From Herpomyces periplanetae (Eukaryota > Ascomycota > Laboulbeniomycetes > Herpomycetales > Herpomycetaceae): a stretch of 64,000 nt of DNA. Positions 54,422 through 64,000 of this stretch are shown here, piece after piece (within the stretch, counting starts at the first letter, position 1; each line of letters begins with the position of its first letter). The position numbers and the translations under genes are program-made. The stretch covers positions 23,076 through 87,075 of the forward strand of contig WMKJ01000056.1 in NCBI GenBank assembly GCA_009733715.1, written 5' to 3'. The notes beneath the pieces were generated by a model, which saw only the letters and a list, made by a program, of their open reading frames with translations, was not told where the DNA came from and did no database searches.

Positions 54422-57023
54422 ATGGCCTCATTAAGTGAAGACCTTCTGGTTACAGTTAATAAACTTCAAGATCTAGTTTTTAGCACTATTGGTATTGATT
54501 CATTGGACTTACCCCAAATTGTAAGTCGCGTCAAATATATTTTAACGCGTCCCTATCCACTTGACTCATCAACTAATTCTCCTCTTCATTTTCACGCCCT
54601 CAGGTCGTAGTAGGATCCCAATCAGCTGGGAAATCATCCGTTCTAGAAAATATCGTTGGTCGAGACTTTTTACCCCGAGGAAATGAAATCGTCACTCGTC
54701 GTCCCTTAATATTACAGCTAATCAACATACCTGGGAATCAGCCCGATTCTCTACAGTCAAACCCCAAGAACACCGGCAATGAATCCCCTCTGCCATCAGA
54801 TCATTCTGAATGGGGCGAATTTTTTCATCAACAAGGTCGCAGATATTACGACTTTTCCGAAATTCGCAATGAAATCGATCGAGAGACTACCCGTATCGCT
54901 GGTCACAATCGAGGTATTAGCCGTCAGCCTATCAACCTTAAAATATACTCGCCCCATGTTCTAAATTTAACCCTTGTCGACCTTCCCGGACTCACAAAGG
55001 TATTTTTATCCTTCCTACTCTTTTCATTCATCTCATACCCTAACTTTTACGCGCTCCACCCTTCCAGGTTCCCATTGGTGATCAACCCGCCGACATTGAA
55101 AAACAAACTCGCAATCTCATAAAAGAGTACATATCAAAACCAAATAGTATAATCCTCGCTGTATCTCCCGCCAACGTTGATCTGGTTAACTCAGAAGCCC
55201 TCAAATTAGCCCGGTTCGTCGATCCCCAATGTAGGCGTACCATCGGTGTATTGACCAAGATCGACCTAATGGATCAAGGCACCAATGCTTTGGACATTCT
55301 CTCAGGCCGTGTGTATCCTTTAAGACTCGGATTCGTGGGTGTCGTAAATCGATCCCAACAAGATATCATCTCTAATAAGCCATTACACGAATCTTTAGCA
55401 TCCGAATCCGATTTTTTCCGTAATCATCCAGCTTATCGACACATTGCTAATAGATGTGGGACTCAATACCTTGCAAAAACTCTAAACATGACGTTACTTT
55501 CACATATCCGGGAAAGATTACCAAACATTAAAGCTCGTCTGAACACTTTGATGGGTCAAGCTCAACAAGAACTTTCCAGCTACGGTGACAGCAGTTTTTC
55601 CGGAAAACAACATGATGGTACCCTACTGTTGCAATTAATGACAAAATTTGCCATATCATTCATATCGGCAATAGATGGTACAGCAAACGAAATTACTAAA
55701 GAATTTTGCGGTGGTGCACGTATCTATTACATATTTAATACGGTGTACGGAAATTCGCTCAAGACAATTGATCCAAATGTTAATTTAACCATAACGGATA
55801 TAAGAACCGCAATCCGTAATTCAACAGGACCCCGAGCTAGCTTATTCGTACCAGAAATGGCATTTGATTTGTTAGTGAAACCCCAAATTCGACTTCTGGA
55901 AGTTCCTAGTCAACGATGTGTGGAACTTGTATATGAAGAATTAATCAAGATATGCCATAAATGCGGATCAACGGAATTAGGAAGATACCCTCGACTACAG
56001 GATAGATTAATCGAAGTAGTTTGTGATCTCTTACGCGAAAGACTCGAACCATGTTTATCGTACGTTTCGTCTATGATAGACATTCAACAATCGTACATTA
56101 ACACGAATCACTCCAATTTTTTGGGAGCGGCAGAAGCCATGACTCTTGTAACGAGAGAAATGAAGACAAAAATAAAGGGTAAAAGTGGACAACAAATCGG
56201 AGGGTGCGAAGCCATCGCAGTGGGCGCAATGGGTAAAGTTAACGGAAAAGATACTAATCTTAGTGAAGGTAACTTTAACGAAACTGAGTCAATCATGCCT
56301 AAAAGGGTAGGGGAAAGCATAGGACAACGGGATGAAACGGGAGAGGAACTAGAGCGAATGAACGGGCGTGGTTTAATAGTGGATGAAGTAACGACCAACG
56401 GAGAAGGGTGTGATAGAGGAGTATTGAAGCAAGAGGGATCAATGAAAGCATGTAATGATGGGTTTTTGAATTATTTTTTCAGTCAAGGAGGTAACGGTAA
56501 AGCTGGACGTTGGGGAGGGCCTTGTGAACGAGTGTTAGAGCTTGGAACGAGTAATCTTGGTGCTTTAAATGGAATACCAATGATTGAACCGGGAATGGAA
56601 ATGAACGAAAAGGTGACGTTCGGGGTATGAAAGTGTAAAAGAGCGAGGGAATGTAGAAAAACTTCCCGAGGATGGGATGAAATTGATGATAATTGCTAAC
56701 GGTAATATAATGAACAGGAAATCGATGTGCAACAACTCAGTGAACGGGAGTATCTTGAGATTGAGTTAATACGCAAGCTTATTTCATCATACTTTAACGT
56801 GGTTCGTGAGTCGGTAGCTGATATGGTTCCAAAGACGATAATGCACTTTATGGTGAATCACTCGAAAGCTGAGGTTCAAAATCGGTTGGTTAGTCGGTTA
56901 TACAAAGAAGAATTGTTCGGGGAATTATTGTTGGAGAATGAAAGTGTTAAGTCAAAGCGGGAAAAATGTGAAAAGTTGCTCAAAACTTACCGTGAAGCAG
57001 CCAAGATAGTTAGTGAAGTATGA
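54422..57023 (+). CDS. DNM1: Dynamin-related GTPase Dnm1 (mitochondrial/peroxisomal fission), 781 aa
   Basis: Assembles into rings that divide mitochondria and peroxisomes. Four exons: 54422-54520, 54604-54999, 55068-56612 and 56718-57023, all with GT-AG ends; sizes are multiples of three, so every intron is phase 0. GTPase motifs: GSQSAGKSS at 37-45 (G1), DLPG at 159-162 (G3) and TKID at 228-231 (G4). The segment [13 protein letters not shown] and the N-terminus [17 protein letters not shown] match Dnm1/Drp1 and not Vps1. The middle domain runs to about 530 ([20 protein letters not shown]). A poorly conserved linker of about 150 residues follows (insert B, no PH domain), then the GED in exon 4 ([20 protein letters not shown]). 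Length is close to yeast Dnm1. Confidence 0.96.
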
Positions 57024-58354
57024 GGAGATGAGCAGTTTGGAGAGATTTACCATGAGGTTGGAGGAACGGGTATACAAATTAATGGATAGGCGGATGAATT
57101 TATTTAGGATACATGCATGCTAAGAGGGAATAGATGAATAGTCGGCACCATTTACCGTGCAACAACAGCGACTGCCCGTTCGCAGTAGATGTATAAATCG
57201 TCGATTAAACTTGGGTGCATGCATGCATGCATGGATTGAGGTGGGTGGGGTAAGGTGGGGTAAGTTGACAGGGCAAGAATTGGAGTTGTGCTACGGAAGG
57301 ATGAAATAGTTCACGCAGTGTAATGGTATGGTACTTTGTCAGTTAGAATGACGACAAGGAAAGGTAAGGGGGGATTAAGGGTGGGAAGTGCAATGTGCGG
57401 TTGATGTTGAATGAATAAAATGGATGGTTAACGAGAAAGTAGAAAGAGACAAGTACAGCTGATGGAAAAAAATCGTGCAGATGGGGTGTATATACGGGTT
57501 GATGGGTGTGCTAGGTGTTAAGGATGTTGGCGGTAATGGTGACAAGATATTTGAACGAGACGACAAAGGGAAAAGCCGCAGTGGTACGTGGTCAGCAGTA
57601 CACGAAATGAGAAAGGATGAACAAAATGCAACGAAAGCAGAGTATAGAGTTTACATCATGGCTGAGTAGACGGACGAGCGAGCGGGCAAGCAAGCAGACA
57701 GGCAAATAAACAAACGGTTGGTATATAATAGAACAGCGAATAAGGACGAAAGGTTTGGGAATTTAATCGCGGTGAAATCATGCATAAAGTCTTCAAGCCA
57801 GTACAAAGTCGTAATCCACAGCATTAAGTCATGGGAATCTAATGAAGAGTTGAGCATGAAGGACCGACCATACTTCTCGAAAAACCGATGCGACGAGCAA
57901 AAGTTTCATGGCACAAAAGGCGATCGCAGTCTTAACAAACATGCGAGAGAAGCTTTAGAAAAGAGTAGGATAGTGGCAATGAAGTGAAAAGAGGATATGC
58001 GCACGTTTATTAAACGTGATGCGCATCATGCGATATATTGTCACAAATTGTACATGTCAACGCAAGGCGGGCAGTGAATGATTCACGATGTGGGCAAAGT
58101 GGCGAGAAAAGTTAGCAATGATTCCAGAAGGCAGTGTATAGTATGAAGGTGTTTATTGAACAGGGAGGGAAGGGAAGGGAAAAAAAAAGGGACGGTGGCC
58201 AATACTTTGCGCAAGTGGGCAAGCAAACGGATGCTCAATCATGCACAGGCGAATTGAATCAAGCAGACAATGAGTTGGCCGGCGTGTCAGACACGTCGAG
58301 GAATGCTAATGAATGGCAACGTGGGAAATGGATATCAAACTAGAACTTCTCAAG
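57024..58354. other. Intergenic region between convergent DNM1 and HAP3
   Basis: 1.3 kb with no supported gene. A GCAT repeat lies at 57216-57235. Plus-strand open frames at 57718-57987 and 58134-58343 are polar and unlike any family I know; one could be a small gene but there is no positive evidence. Confidence 0.45.
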
Positions 58355-59475
58355 TCAATAAGGTGGAGGATTATCTCGGCCGGCGTTTCGATGAGCAGGA
58401 TGTTTAGTAAAATCGGGCATTCCAAGAATTCTTTCAGATGAAAGTGAAGCGTGGTTAAGATGTTCAGGACGTTGATGCTGTTGTTGATGTTGGTGATGAT
58501 GATGAATATCGTAGGATTCGGAACTCAGGGAATTCTGGTCCTGATTATTCTGACTGATGGGATCGGGATCAGCAAGATTGGCTTGATGAGTGGCATGCTG
58601 TTGATGATGATGATGATGAGATGAAGGGGGTTGGTAATGATGGTGATGATGCATAACGGGAGGATTATTTTGGTTTGCGAGTAAAGTCTACGATGGGCAT
58701 AGGAAAAAAAGGCGAATTTAGCATTGGTTGTGACGAAGAGAAACGTGTGGCTTACCTCACGATAACGAGCAAGGTAAATTTTGAGAGCTTCAGCGTAATT
58801 TTCAAAACCAAGTGAAGTCATGGCGAAAAGGATATCTTCACCGTTAACAGTTTTTCGACGTTCTTGTTGACACTTTTCGGAAGCTTTTAAGGATAGGATT
58901 TGCACGAGTAAAGGGGGAAAAGAATTACCCAGTTGAATAAGAAAGTTAGCGAGAGTAATAAGAAAAGATGGGAACTATAGAGGAAGGGAGAGAGAAAAGG
59001 AAAGATATAGAGGTGGAATGAATTTACCTTCACTGGTTATGAAAGAAATAAATTCGCTAACGCATTCTTGCATACACTCTTTGGCTTCTTTGGCAATTTT
59101 GGCGTTTTCGGGCAAAGCATTTTTCATGAGACGAGCGACTGAGGACACGTTTAAAGAGGTTAGTCGAGTGGGGCATGCAAGATTAGGACCAAACGGGAGA
59201 ATTGTGAAACAGGGAGAAGTGGAGGAAGTATGAGAAGCATGTCAAAGGATTTTCTACTTACCGTTTGCTATGGGAAGCCATCGATCTTGTTCCTTAATTT
59301 CAACGTCGAGAACAGAGTCAGGTCTATCGGAAGAACGAACATTTCTGCGCAAATGATCATCTGGATCATCGGGTAATTGAGGATGGGCTTGAGGAAGAGA
59401 TTGTGATTGAGAGGGAGGCTGAGGAAGTTGTGAGGAATCCAGGTTAAACTTTTTAGAGAGAGGAGAGTTTGTCAT
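58355..59475 (-). CDS. HAP3: CCAAT-binding factor subunit HAP3/NF-YB, 261 aa, three introns
   Basis: Histone-fold subunit that pairs with HAP5/NF-YC and, with HAP2/NF-YA, binds CCAAT boxes. Minus-strand exons: 59475-59262, 59138-59028, 58883-58756 and 58687-58355; donors GTAAGT, GTAAAT, GTAAGC; acceptors CTCAG, AAAAG, CGTAG. Spliced, the core at about 62-151 is complete: [20 protein letters not shown], then [20 protein letters not shown], then [18 protein letters not shown] and [16 protein letters not shown]. That core matches filamentous-ascomycete HapC more than basidiomycete forms. The N-terminus is Gln/Pro/Asp-rich; the 110-residue tail is rich in His and Gln. Start: first ATG of the exon that begins [10 protein letters not shown]. 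Three introns in a short gene is the highest density in this window. Confidence 0.94.
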
Positions 59476-59872
59476 AATTGCCAAGGTAGGGGAGCGATGG
59501 AGGAAAAGTGTCAATGGCAAATAAAAAGGTAAATTTCGAAAGGATAAACCAGGCTTATAGTGAAGTTCTAATCTGGACGAAGGGAAAAAGTAGGCCAAAG
59601 TTGTGTATAGGGAAGGGAGGATGTATAGGGGACGATGGCAGTGGCAGCGATTTTGGTTGCGGTGTTGGTAATGGAGTTGGTCGTGGTAGGATAAAGAAAT
59701 GAGGAGCAAAGTAATGAAGAAGCAGAAAGTCCGCAAAAATTGATATTTCAATGGTATTAGGAACGATTTGTGCAAGGGAATGGTGATCAATTAATTCCAA
59801 TCTAACGGTGGTTGTGTAACTAGAATTGGGCAACGAAGTGAAGGGCGGAGAAGATGATATTATATGACGACG

Positions 59873-59945
59873 ATGAAAGTAGGATAGTCGAGGATTTTGT
59901 TATATAGAGGTTAAAAACTTTAACGTGACAGTAGGTGGGGAAAAA
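59873..59945 (+). repeat. Copy 1 of a 73-bp perfect inverted repeat
   Basis: Identical, base by base, to the reverse complement of 63928-64000. It starts ATGAAAGTAGGATAGTCGAG and ends GGTGGGGAAAAA. It lies about 400 bases upstream of the HAP3 ATG. Similarity stops at 59946; on the left side it may continue, because the partner is cut by the window end. Confidence 0.95.
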
Positions 59946-60561
59946 GATGGAAAAAAGAAAGAAGAGATTTTATGGACGAAAATTAGTGCATCTGCATGAA
60001 TGACAGGCGGACAAATGAAGTAAGGGTAGTAAAATAGAGGGAGTAATAGTCAAAATCAGGAGATTTGAAGTGCGGATGCAAGATGCAAGATGTGAGCGGT
60101 TCTACCACGTTTTCAAGGCATCACGGTGTAACGAAAGAGGGGGATAGATTGATGTGTGTAGGAAGATGAGGGAGAAGAGGCAATATATATTTGGAAAAAG
60201 GAAGGGATAAGAAGGGAAGAATATTAGTGGGTGAAAGAATGAGGGAGTGGGGGTGGAGATGACGATGTTAAGGTGTGGTATAGAAGAAGGTTTAGGAGGA
60301 AGAAGGGAAAGAAAAATTTTAATCAAGAATTGGATTATAGGGGAGAGATGAAGAGAGGAAAGGTAAGATGAGAGAGACGAATTGAAGGAAGAAAGTTAAG
60401 AGAAGAATGCCTAGAATGCTGAATGTGAAAGTAATGAATGGTTGATAAAATTCGTGAACATTGAGCCAAAATTAAGCGAAAGAATGGTGATAGTTAAAGG
60501 GAAAATGTGTCCTCGAAGAGACGAGAAGCGGGAATTTTGGCATTTTAAAGAGAATGGTCAT

Positions 60562-60567
60562 CACGTG
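60562..60567. promoter_or_regulatory. CACGTG element upstream of HAP3
   Basis: ATCACGTGATA context, nearly palindromic beyond the core, about 1.09 kb upstream of HAP3. Confidence 0.3.
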
Positions 60568-60670
60568 ATAAGGCGAGACTGGATGGATTGGGCGACGGGC
60601 GAGTGGGCGAGGCAGCGGGGAGAGGATGGAACGGTCGGGGGGTCAAGATGGAAAGCTCAGGTGTAGGATG

Positions 60671-60905
60671 ATGGTCACGATGACCATGCGGCACATAATG
60701 CTGATGCCGGGTGTGGTGCGGCACGATGCATCGCAATGCAATGTCAAATCCGAGATTCGGGTGCCGTAAGGCGAGTTTCGGCACTCTGGGAGGGGGGGGG
60801 ATCGCGGCTTCACGATCTCATCCCGGCTGCGACTACCACTATGGCTACGGTAGTGGTAATGTAGAGGATAAAACAAACTTCACCAACGTGGGTATAGGTG
60901 AAGTT
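60671..60905. other. Cluster of short hairpins, possible structured RNA or regulatory DNA
   Basis: Six inverted repeats within 235 bases: 60671-60687 (ATGGTCA/TGACCAT), 60705-60723 (TGCCG/CGGCA), 60761-60784 (GTGCCG/CGGCAC), 60800-60817 (GATCG/CGATC), 60834-60858 (TACCACT/AGTGGTA) and 60876-60905 (AACTTCACC/GGTGAAGTT). The patch is GC-richer than its flanks and has no convincing open frame. I could not match it to U1-U6, SRP, RNase P/MRP or U3 RNA. Confidence 0.35.
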
Positions 60906-60964
60906 GGTCAGTTCAGTGGATAGACGTGGAATCCTCGAACCAGCCAAGCGGCCAGAGTGAGTGG

Positions 60965-60997
60965 ATGTGCGTGCGTGCGTGTGTGCGTGTGTGTGTG

Positions 60998-61031
<34 letters not shown>

Positions 61032-61034
61032 CGT
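60965..61034. repeat. 70-bp alternating GT/GC tract
   Basis: Strictly alternating purine-pyrimidine run made of GTGC and GT units, Z-DNA prone. Confidence 0.9.
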
Positions 61035-61518
61035 CTACGGAACGGTAAAGCGTAAAAGCAAATAAAGTGAATCGGAGAGTGGAGTTGAGAGAAGTGGGGG
61101 ATTGACGAACGAGTAAGCTTGAAGGGGCAAAGGTAGAATGGAAAGGGATGAAGTATACTGCCTACACGGACAAAGTAAAAAGGGAAAATTAGGTCGTGAT
61201 AGTAGTAAAAAAGACGGTGGGCTGACGGGCCGGCGGTCGATGAATGGACCGGTAAGTGCAGGCGTGTGGGAATGGGTAAAGTGTAATGTTTTAGCAGACG
61301 TTGGCGCGGCGTGGGTGGTCCAAGTTAGTTTAGAGGGGTGTAGTGCGGTATGGTGTGGTGCGATGGGATAAAAGTTCAACTTAGCTTAAACTAGTTTGAA
61401 TACAAGCATTACAATTCGTCCAACGGAACCGCTAGCCCCAGTGGACAAAAAAAAAAGTACTAACCTTACCAATTACGATGAACAACTGGATTGCACAGTC
61501 TCGGTAACTTACTTATTC

Positions 61519-61547
61519 ACTCACTCACTCACTCACTCACTCACTCC
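61519..61547. repeat. (ACTC)n microsatellite
   Basis: About seven tetranucleotide units. Confidence 0.9.
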
Positions 61548-61928
61548 CTTTCTTCTACATGTATTTACACGCTGGCAAAACCTCGATGTTAAAGTTGATG
61601 GGAGTAGTAGGATTAGAATTAACTAGAGGACGGGTTGAAGAGCGAGCACGATCATGGAATAGATAGGCTTTATGCGTAGTTAACATACTAGTAGATGGAT
61701 TGAATTATCAGATAAATAAAGTGTGGTGATTATGGGTGGAGTTAAGCGTTCAATGCACAAGGGACATGGGAAATGGACGAATCAATCATCAACAGAGTTT
61801 TGGAGAGCGTGGGTCATTATCTTTACCTTGTTTGACGAATATTTCCTATTTGGGTAAAAGATGCGGACGAGTGACTGGGAAGCTGCAAAATTTTGGAAAT
61901 TTCTAGGGGATAGTGAAGAGAGCGCGGG

Positions 61929-61962
61929 CGTGGACGTGGACGTGGACGTGGACGTGGACGTG
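61929..61962. repeat. (GTGGAC)n hexanucleotide repeat
   Basis: About five and a half GTGGAC units. In the minus strand it produces an artificial Ser/Thr or Pro/Arg run. Confidence 0.9.
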
Positions 61963-63423
61963 AGCGCAGGGGCTGCCTCCAAAAGGATTTTTCAGTGTTA
62001 TCCTGTATGGTGTCCCCTATAGAGCCGAACTTATCGTGAATTACTTGCCCAATGGATGAACAAAGTAAAGTACCTGATAGTAGCGTATTTCGGATGGAGA
62101 TATTATACAAGGCGACATGTATAATTATCTACGTAATAGAAACATCCCCCCTTCTCCCATGAATCATAATGCACAAATTACCATAACATCTTGGGCACGA
62201 TTGGCCATCAAGCGCAGCGCAACACGACACGATACGGCACAGTACAGCAAAACTGCCACCATGCTTCGAGAAATCGTGCAATATTGGTCGTGCCCGATTC
62301 CGCCGACCTTGTGAAAGCTTTGATTTTCATCCCGATGCCGAAATCGATCGCCTTAAAGTAATTTGGGCCTTGATAGCCAAAACACTACACCATGATTAAA
62401 TCGTCGATGAGCCCGATGGCCTATCTCCATATTTTTACCAAAATATTTCCTAATTGGGAATACAAAGTGGGGAGTTTGGGGGGGATGTTTAAACTTGAAC
62501 TGGGTAATTGAATAAACGTAGAAACTTTTAACTTAATAGATGGAATGTTGGGAATTAACTTGTATAGCGCCAGCTTAACACCTAACTGTAGATTTGGCAA
62601 CATCAAGTTCCCCATGACAGGATTTGGCAAATCGTTCAAGTATACATAACCAACCCATCTATAACCCATTTTGGCGACATTTCGCCCTTGTTAACTAGAC
62701 TTCGCTTACCCGCTAACCTAGCCATGCGTGCTGCGGTTCAATACCCGTAATAGATGCTGTCAGTTATACTCCTTAATGTCAAATATTTGTAGCTATTATC
62801 CCTTGGATTTGGCGCTAAACTTGAGACTTTGTCGCCATCGCCACCTCCGACATTTAGTGTACTCGACTCAATACACTGTGCTCACGATATTACGCTCTAG
62901 CTGTCGTCGTCGCTGTCGCCACCTCGATCGTGTTTCCCATTGTTAACTGCCATTAATTCCACTCCATTCCCCTCCACTCTTTACAGCAGCTTGCATAAAG
63001 ACAGATATCCCAATTCTCCACTGTACCCATCAACGTCCCGCTCCATCCAGGCCCCTCCTTGTCCCCATCTACTTAGTTTCAACAATACTCGTCAAACTAT
63101 CACGATAGTAGAATCACCCACCTTTTCTTCACACATCCACACCCGCTGCTCCATCTACCCAACTTTCCATCACCGTTTTCGGACTATATCTGCCGGTCAA
63201 TCTCTTGCTTCCGCATCTACACCACAATTAACCCTTGCTTTCTTGAATCCAAGTTCGCTCACACACCCGTTTCAATAATTACGTACAACCACGATCAACT
63301 TCCCTGACCTTCTATCCATTCACCGTGCATTTGGGCTACTTTTCAAGCTTCTATTTTTACCATTTTTATTCAGTATCGCCCACTTTAAACTTGTGAGCCA
63401 TTTCGTTGTATTATTTACTCTTC

Positions 63424-63482
63424 TAACCATCCATCCATCTACCCATCCATCCACCCATCCACCCATCCACCCATCCATCCCT
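63424..63482. repeat. CCATCCA/CCACCCAT repeat
   Basis: Imperfect four-base (CATC/CACC) repeat in the pyrimidine-rich right end. Confidence 0.85.
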
Positions 63483-63927
63483 ACCCTTCCACAATTCCCT
63501 CCATCGTCAACTTTCCCTTTTTTAAATAATAATATATTTCCTTTTTTTCCTTAATTATCATCATTCGACCAAACTTGCTCATCGCATTCACATCCCTTAC
63601 ACTCACTCCCCCCCCGCTCTCCCGAATCACTCCCCCATCAATCGATTAACCCTCAATTTAATTCGAATTTTCTGTCATCTTGATCTTCATGCTTTCCCAT
63701 CTTTTCCATCCCGCGCTTCTTCATACAAATCTACCCACTCATCAATCATCACTCACACATTCCTTCTCTCCTCCTCACTCTCTCTAATCCCTCGTCTTCG
63801 CCAACTTTGTTCATCCTGTTAATCCTTCTAAACTTGATTCCAGCATAATGTCTAAGCATTCCTTGTCTTGCTTCCCGGTTCTCTCCCCCTCCCACTCACC
63901 TCCAATTTCTGGTCTTTTCATTCAGCT

Positions 63928-64000
63928 TTTTTCCCCACCTACTGTCACGTTAAAGTTTTTAACCTCTATATAACAAAATCCTCGACTATCCTACTTTCAT
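63928..64000 (-). repeat. Copy 2 of the 73-bp inverted repeat, cut by the window end
   Basis: Reverse complement of 59873-59945 with no mismatch. Identity reaches the last base of the window, so the true repeat may be longer. Confidence 0.95.

Larger units (their letters stand above)
59476..64000. other. 4.5-kb non-coding right end
   Basis: No gene supported. 59476-60440 is purine-rich (HAP3 upstream). 60640-60920 is GC-richer with several hairpins. 60965-61962 has several microsatellites. From about 62100, and strongly from 62940, the + strand is pyrimidine-rich, which elsewhere here precedes a + strand gene, so a gene probably starts beyond the window. The last 73 bases repeat 59873-59945 in inverted orientation. 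Confidence 0.5.

Noticed and set aside
54422-57023. Dynamin as VPS1
   Set aside because: The [13 protein letters not shown] segment, the MASLSEDL start and the ICHKCGS segment fit Dnm1; Vps1 has different residues there.
57718-58343. Two plus-strand frames between DNM1 and HAP3
   Set aside because: Polar, no recognisable motif, no splice support, in the 3' flanks of convergent genes.
62730-62760. GGTTCAATACC, a tRNA B-box match
   Set aside because: The flanking bases cannot form a T-stem and no A-box precedes it.
1-64000. CRISPR array, insertion sequence, LTR retrotransposon, prophage
   Set aside because: No regular spaced repeats, no transposase, integrase or reverse transcriptase motifs and no terminal direct repeats were seen; the genome is eukaryotic.

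Overview
The window is nuclear DNA of a fungus, most likely an ascomycete. It carries a fungal SHO1 osmosensor (four membrane spans plus SH3), a GRR1/GrrA-type F-box LRR protein, a Reg1-like phosphatase regulator, a HAP3/NF-YB subunit with a filamentous-ascomycete-like core, VPS10, DNM1 and a PX-PH phospholipase D. Genes have no or few short GT-AG introns, mostly 65-165 nt, and long, strongly strand-biased non-coding leaders. I could not place it below the phylum.

Layout. 0-12 kb: 3' part of the PKA regulatory subunit (+), an unrecognised 240-aa protein (+), phospholipase D (-), a 3-kb AT-rich gap, and an alpha/beta hydrolase (+). 12-17.6 kb: no supported gene; purine-rich on the + strand to about 14.5 kb, then pyrimidine-rich up to GRR1. 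17.6-26 kb: GRR1 (+), SHO1 (-) and a divergent REG1-like gene (+). 26-35 kb: an ELMO/CED-12 protein (+) and the splicing factor PRP4 (+) in tandem, facing a large NTF2-like protein (-). 35-46 kb: mostly non-coding, with one conserved fungal protein of unknown function (-) whose 18-codon first exon I located by splice logic. 46-54 kb: VPS10 (-) and a membrane-anchored alpha/beta hydrolase (-). 54-59.5 kb: DNM1 (+) and HAP3 (-). 59.5-64 kb: no gene; a hairpin-rich patch, several microsatellites, and a 73-bp perfect inverted repeat whose second copy runs into the window end.

Functionally these are housekeeping and signalling genes: cAMP/PKA, osmosensing, glucose signalling (GRR1, REG1-like), membrane lipid and traffic (PLD, VPS10, DNM1), Rac-type GEF support (ELMO), splicing (PRP4) and CCAAT transcription (HAP3). 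There is no metabolic cluster, phage, CRISPR array, tRNA, rRNA or recognisable transposon. I see no clear new biological system. The most unusual signals are the alternating purine-rich and pyrimidine-rich strand domains, the terminal inverted repeat beside HAP3, a GTCACGTG promoter element before many genes, a hairpin cluster near 60.8 kb, and three conserved or repeat-bearing proteins of unknown role. All intron positions were inferred by reading splice signals and restored protein similarity, without RNA evidence.
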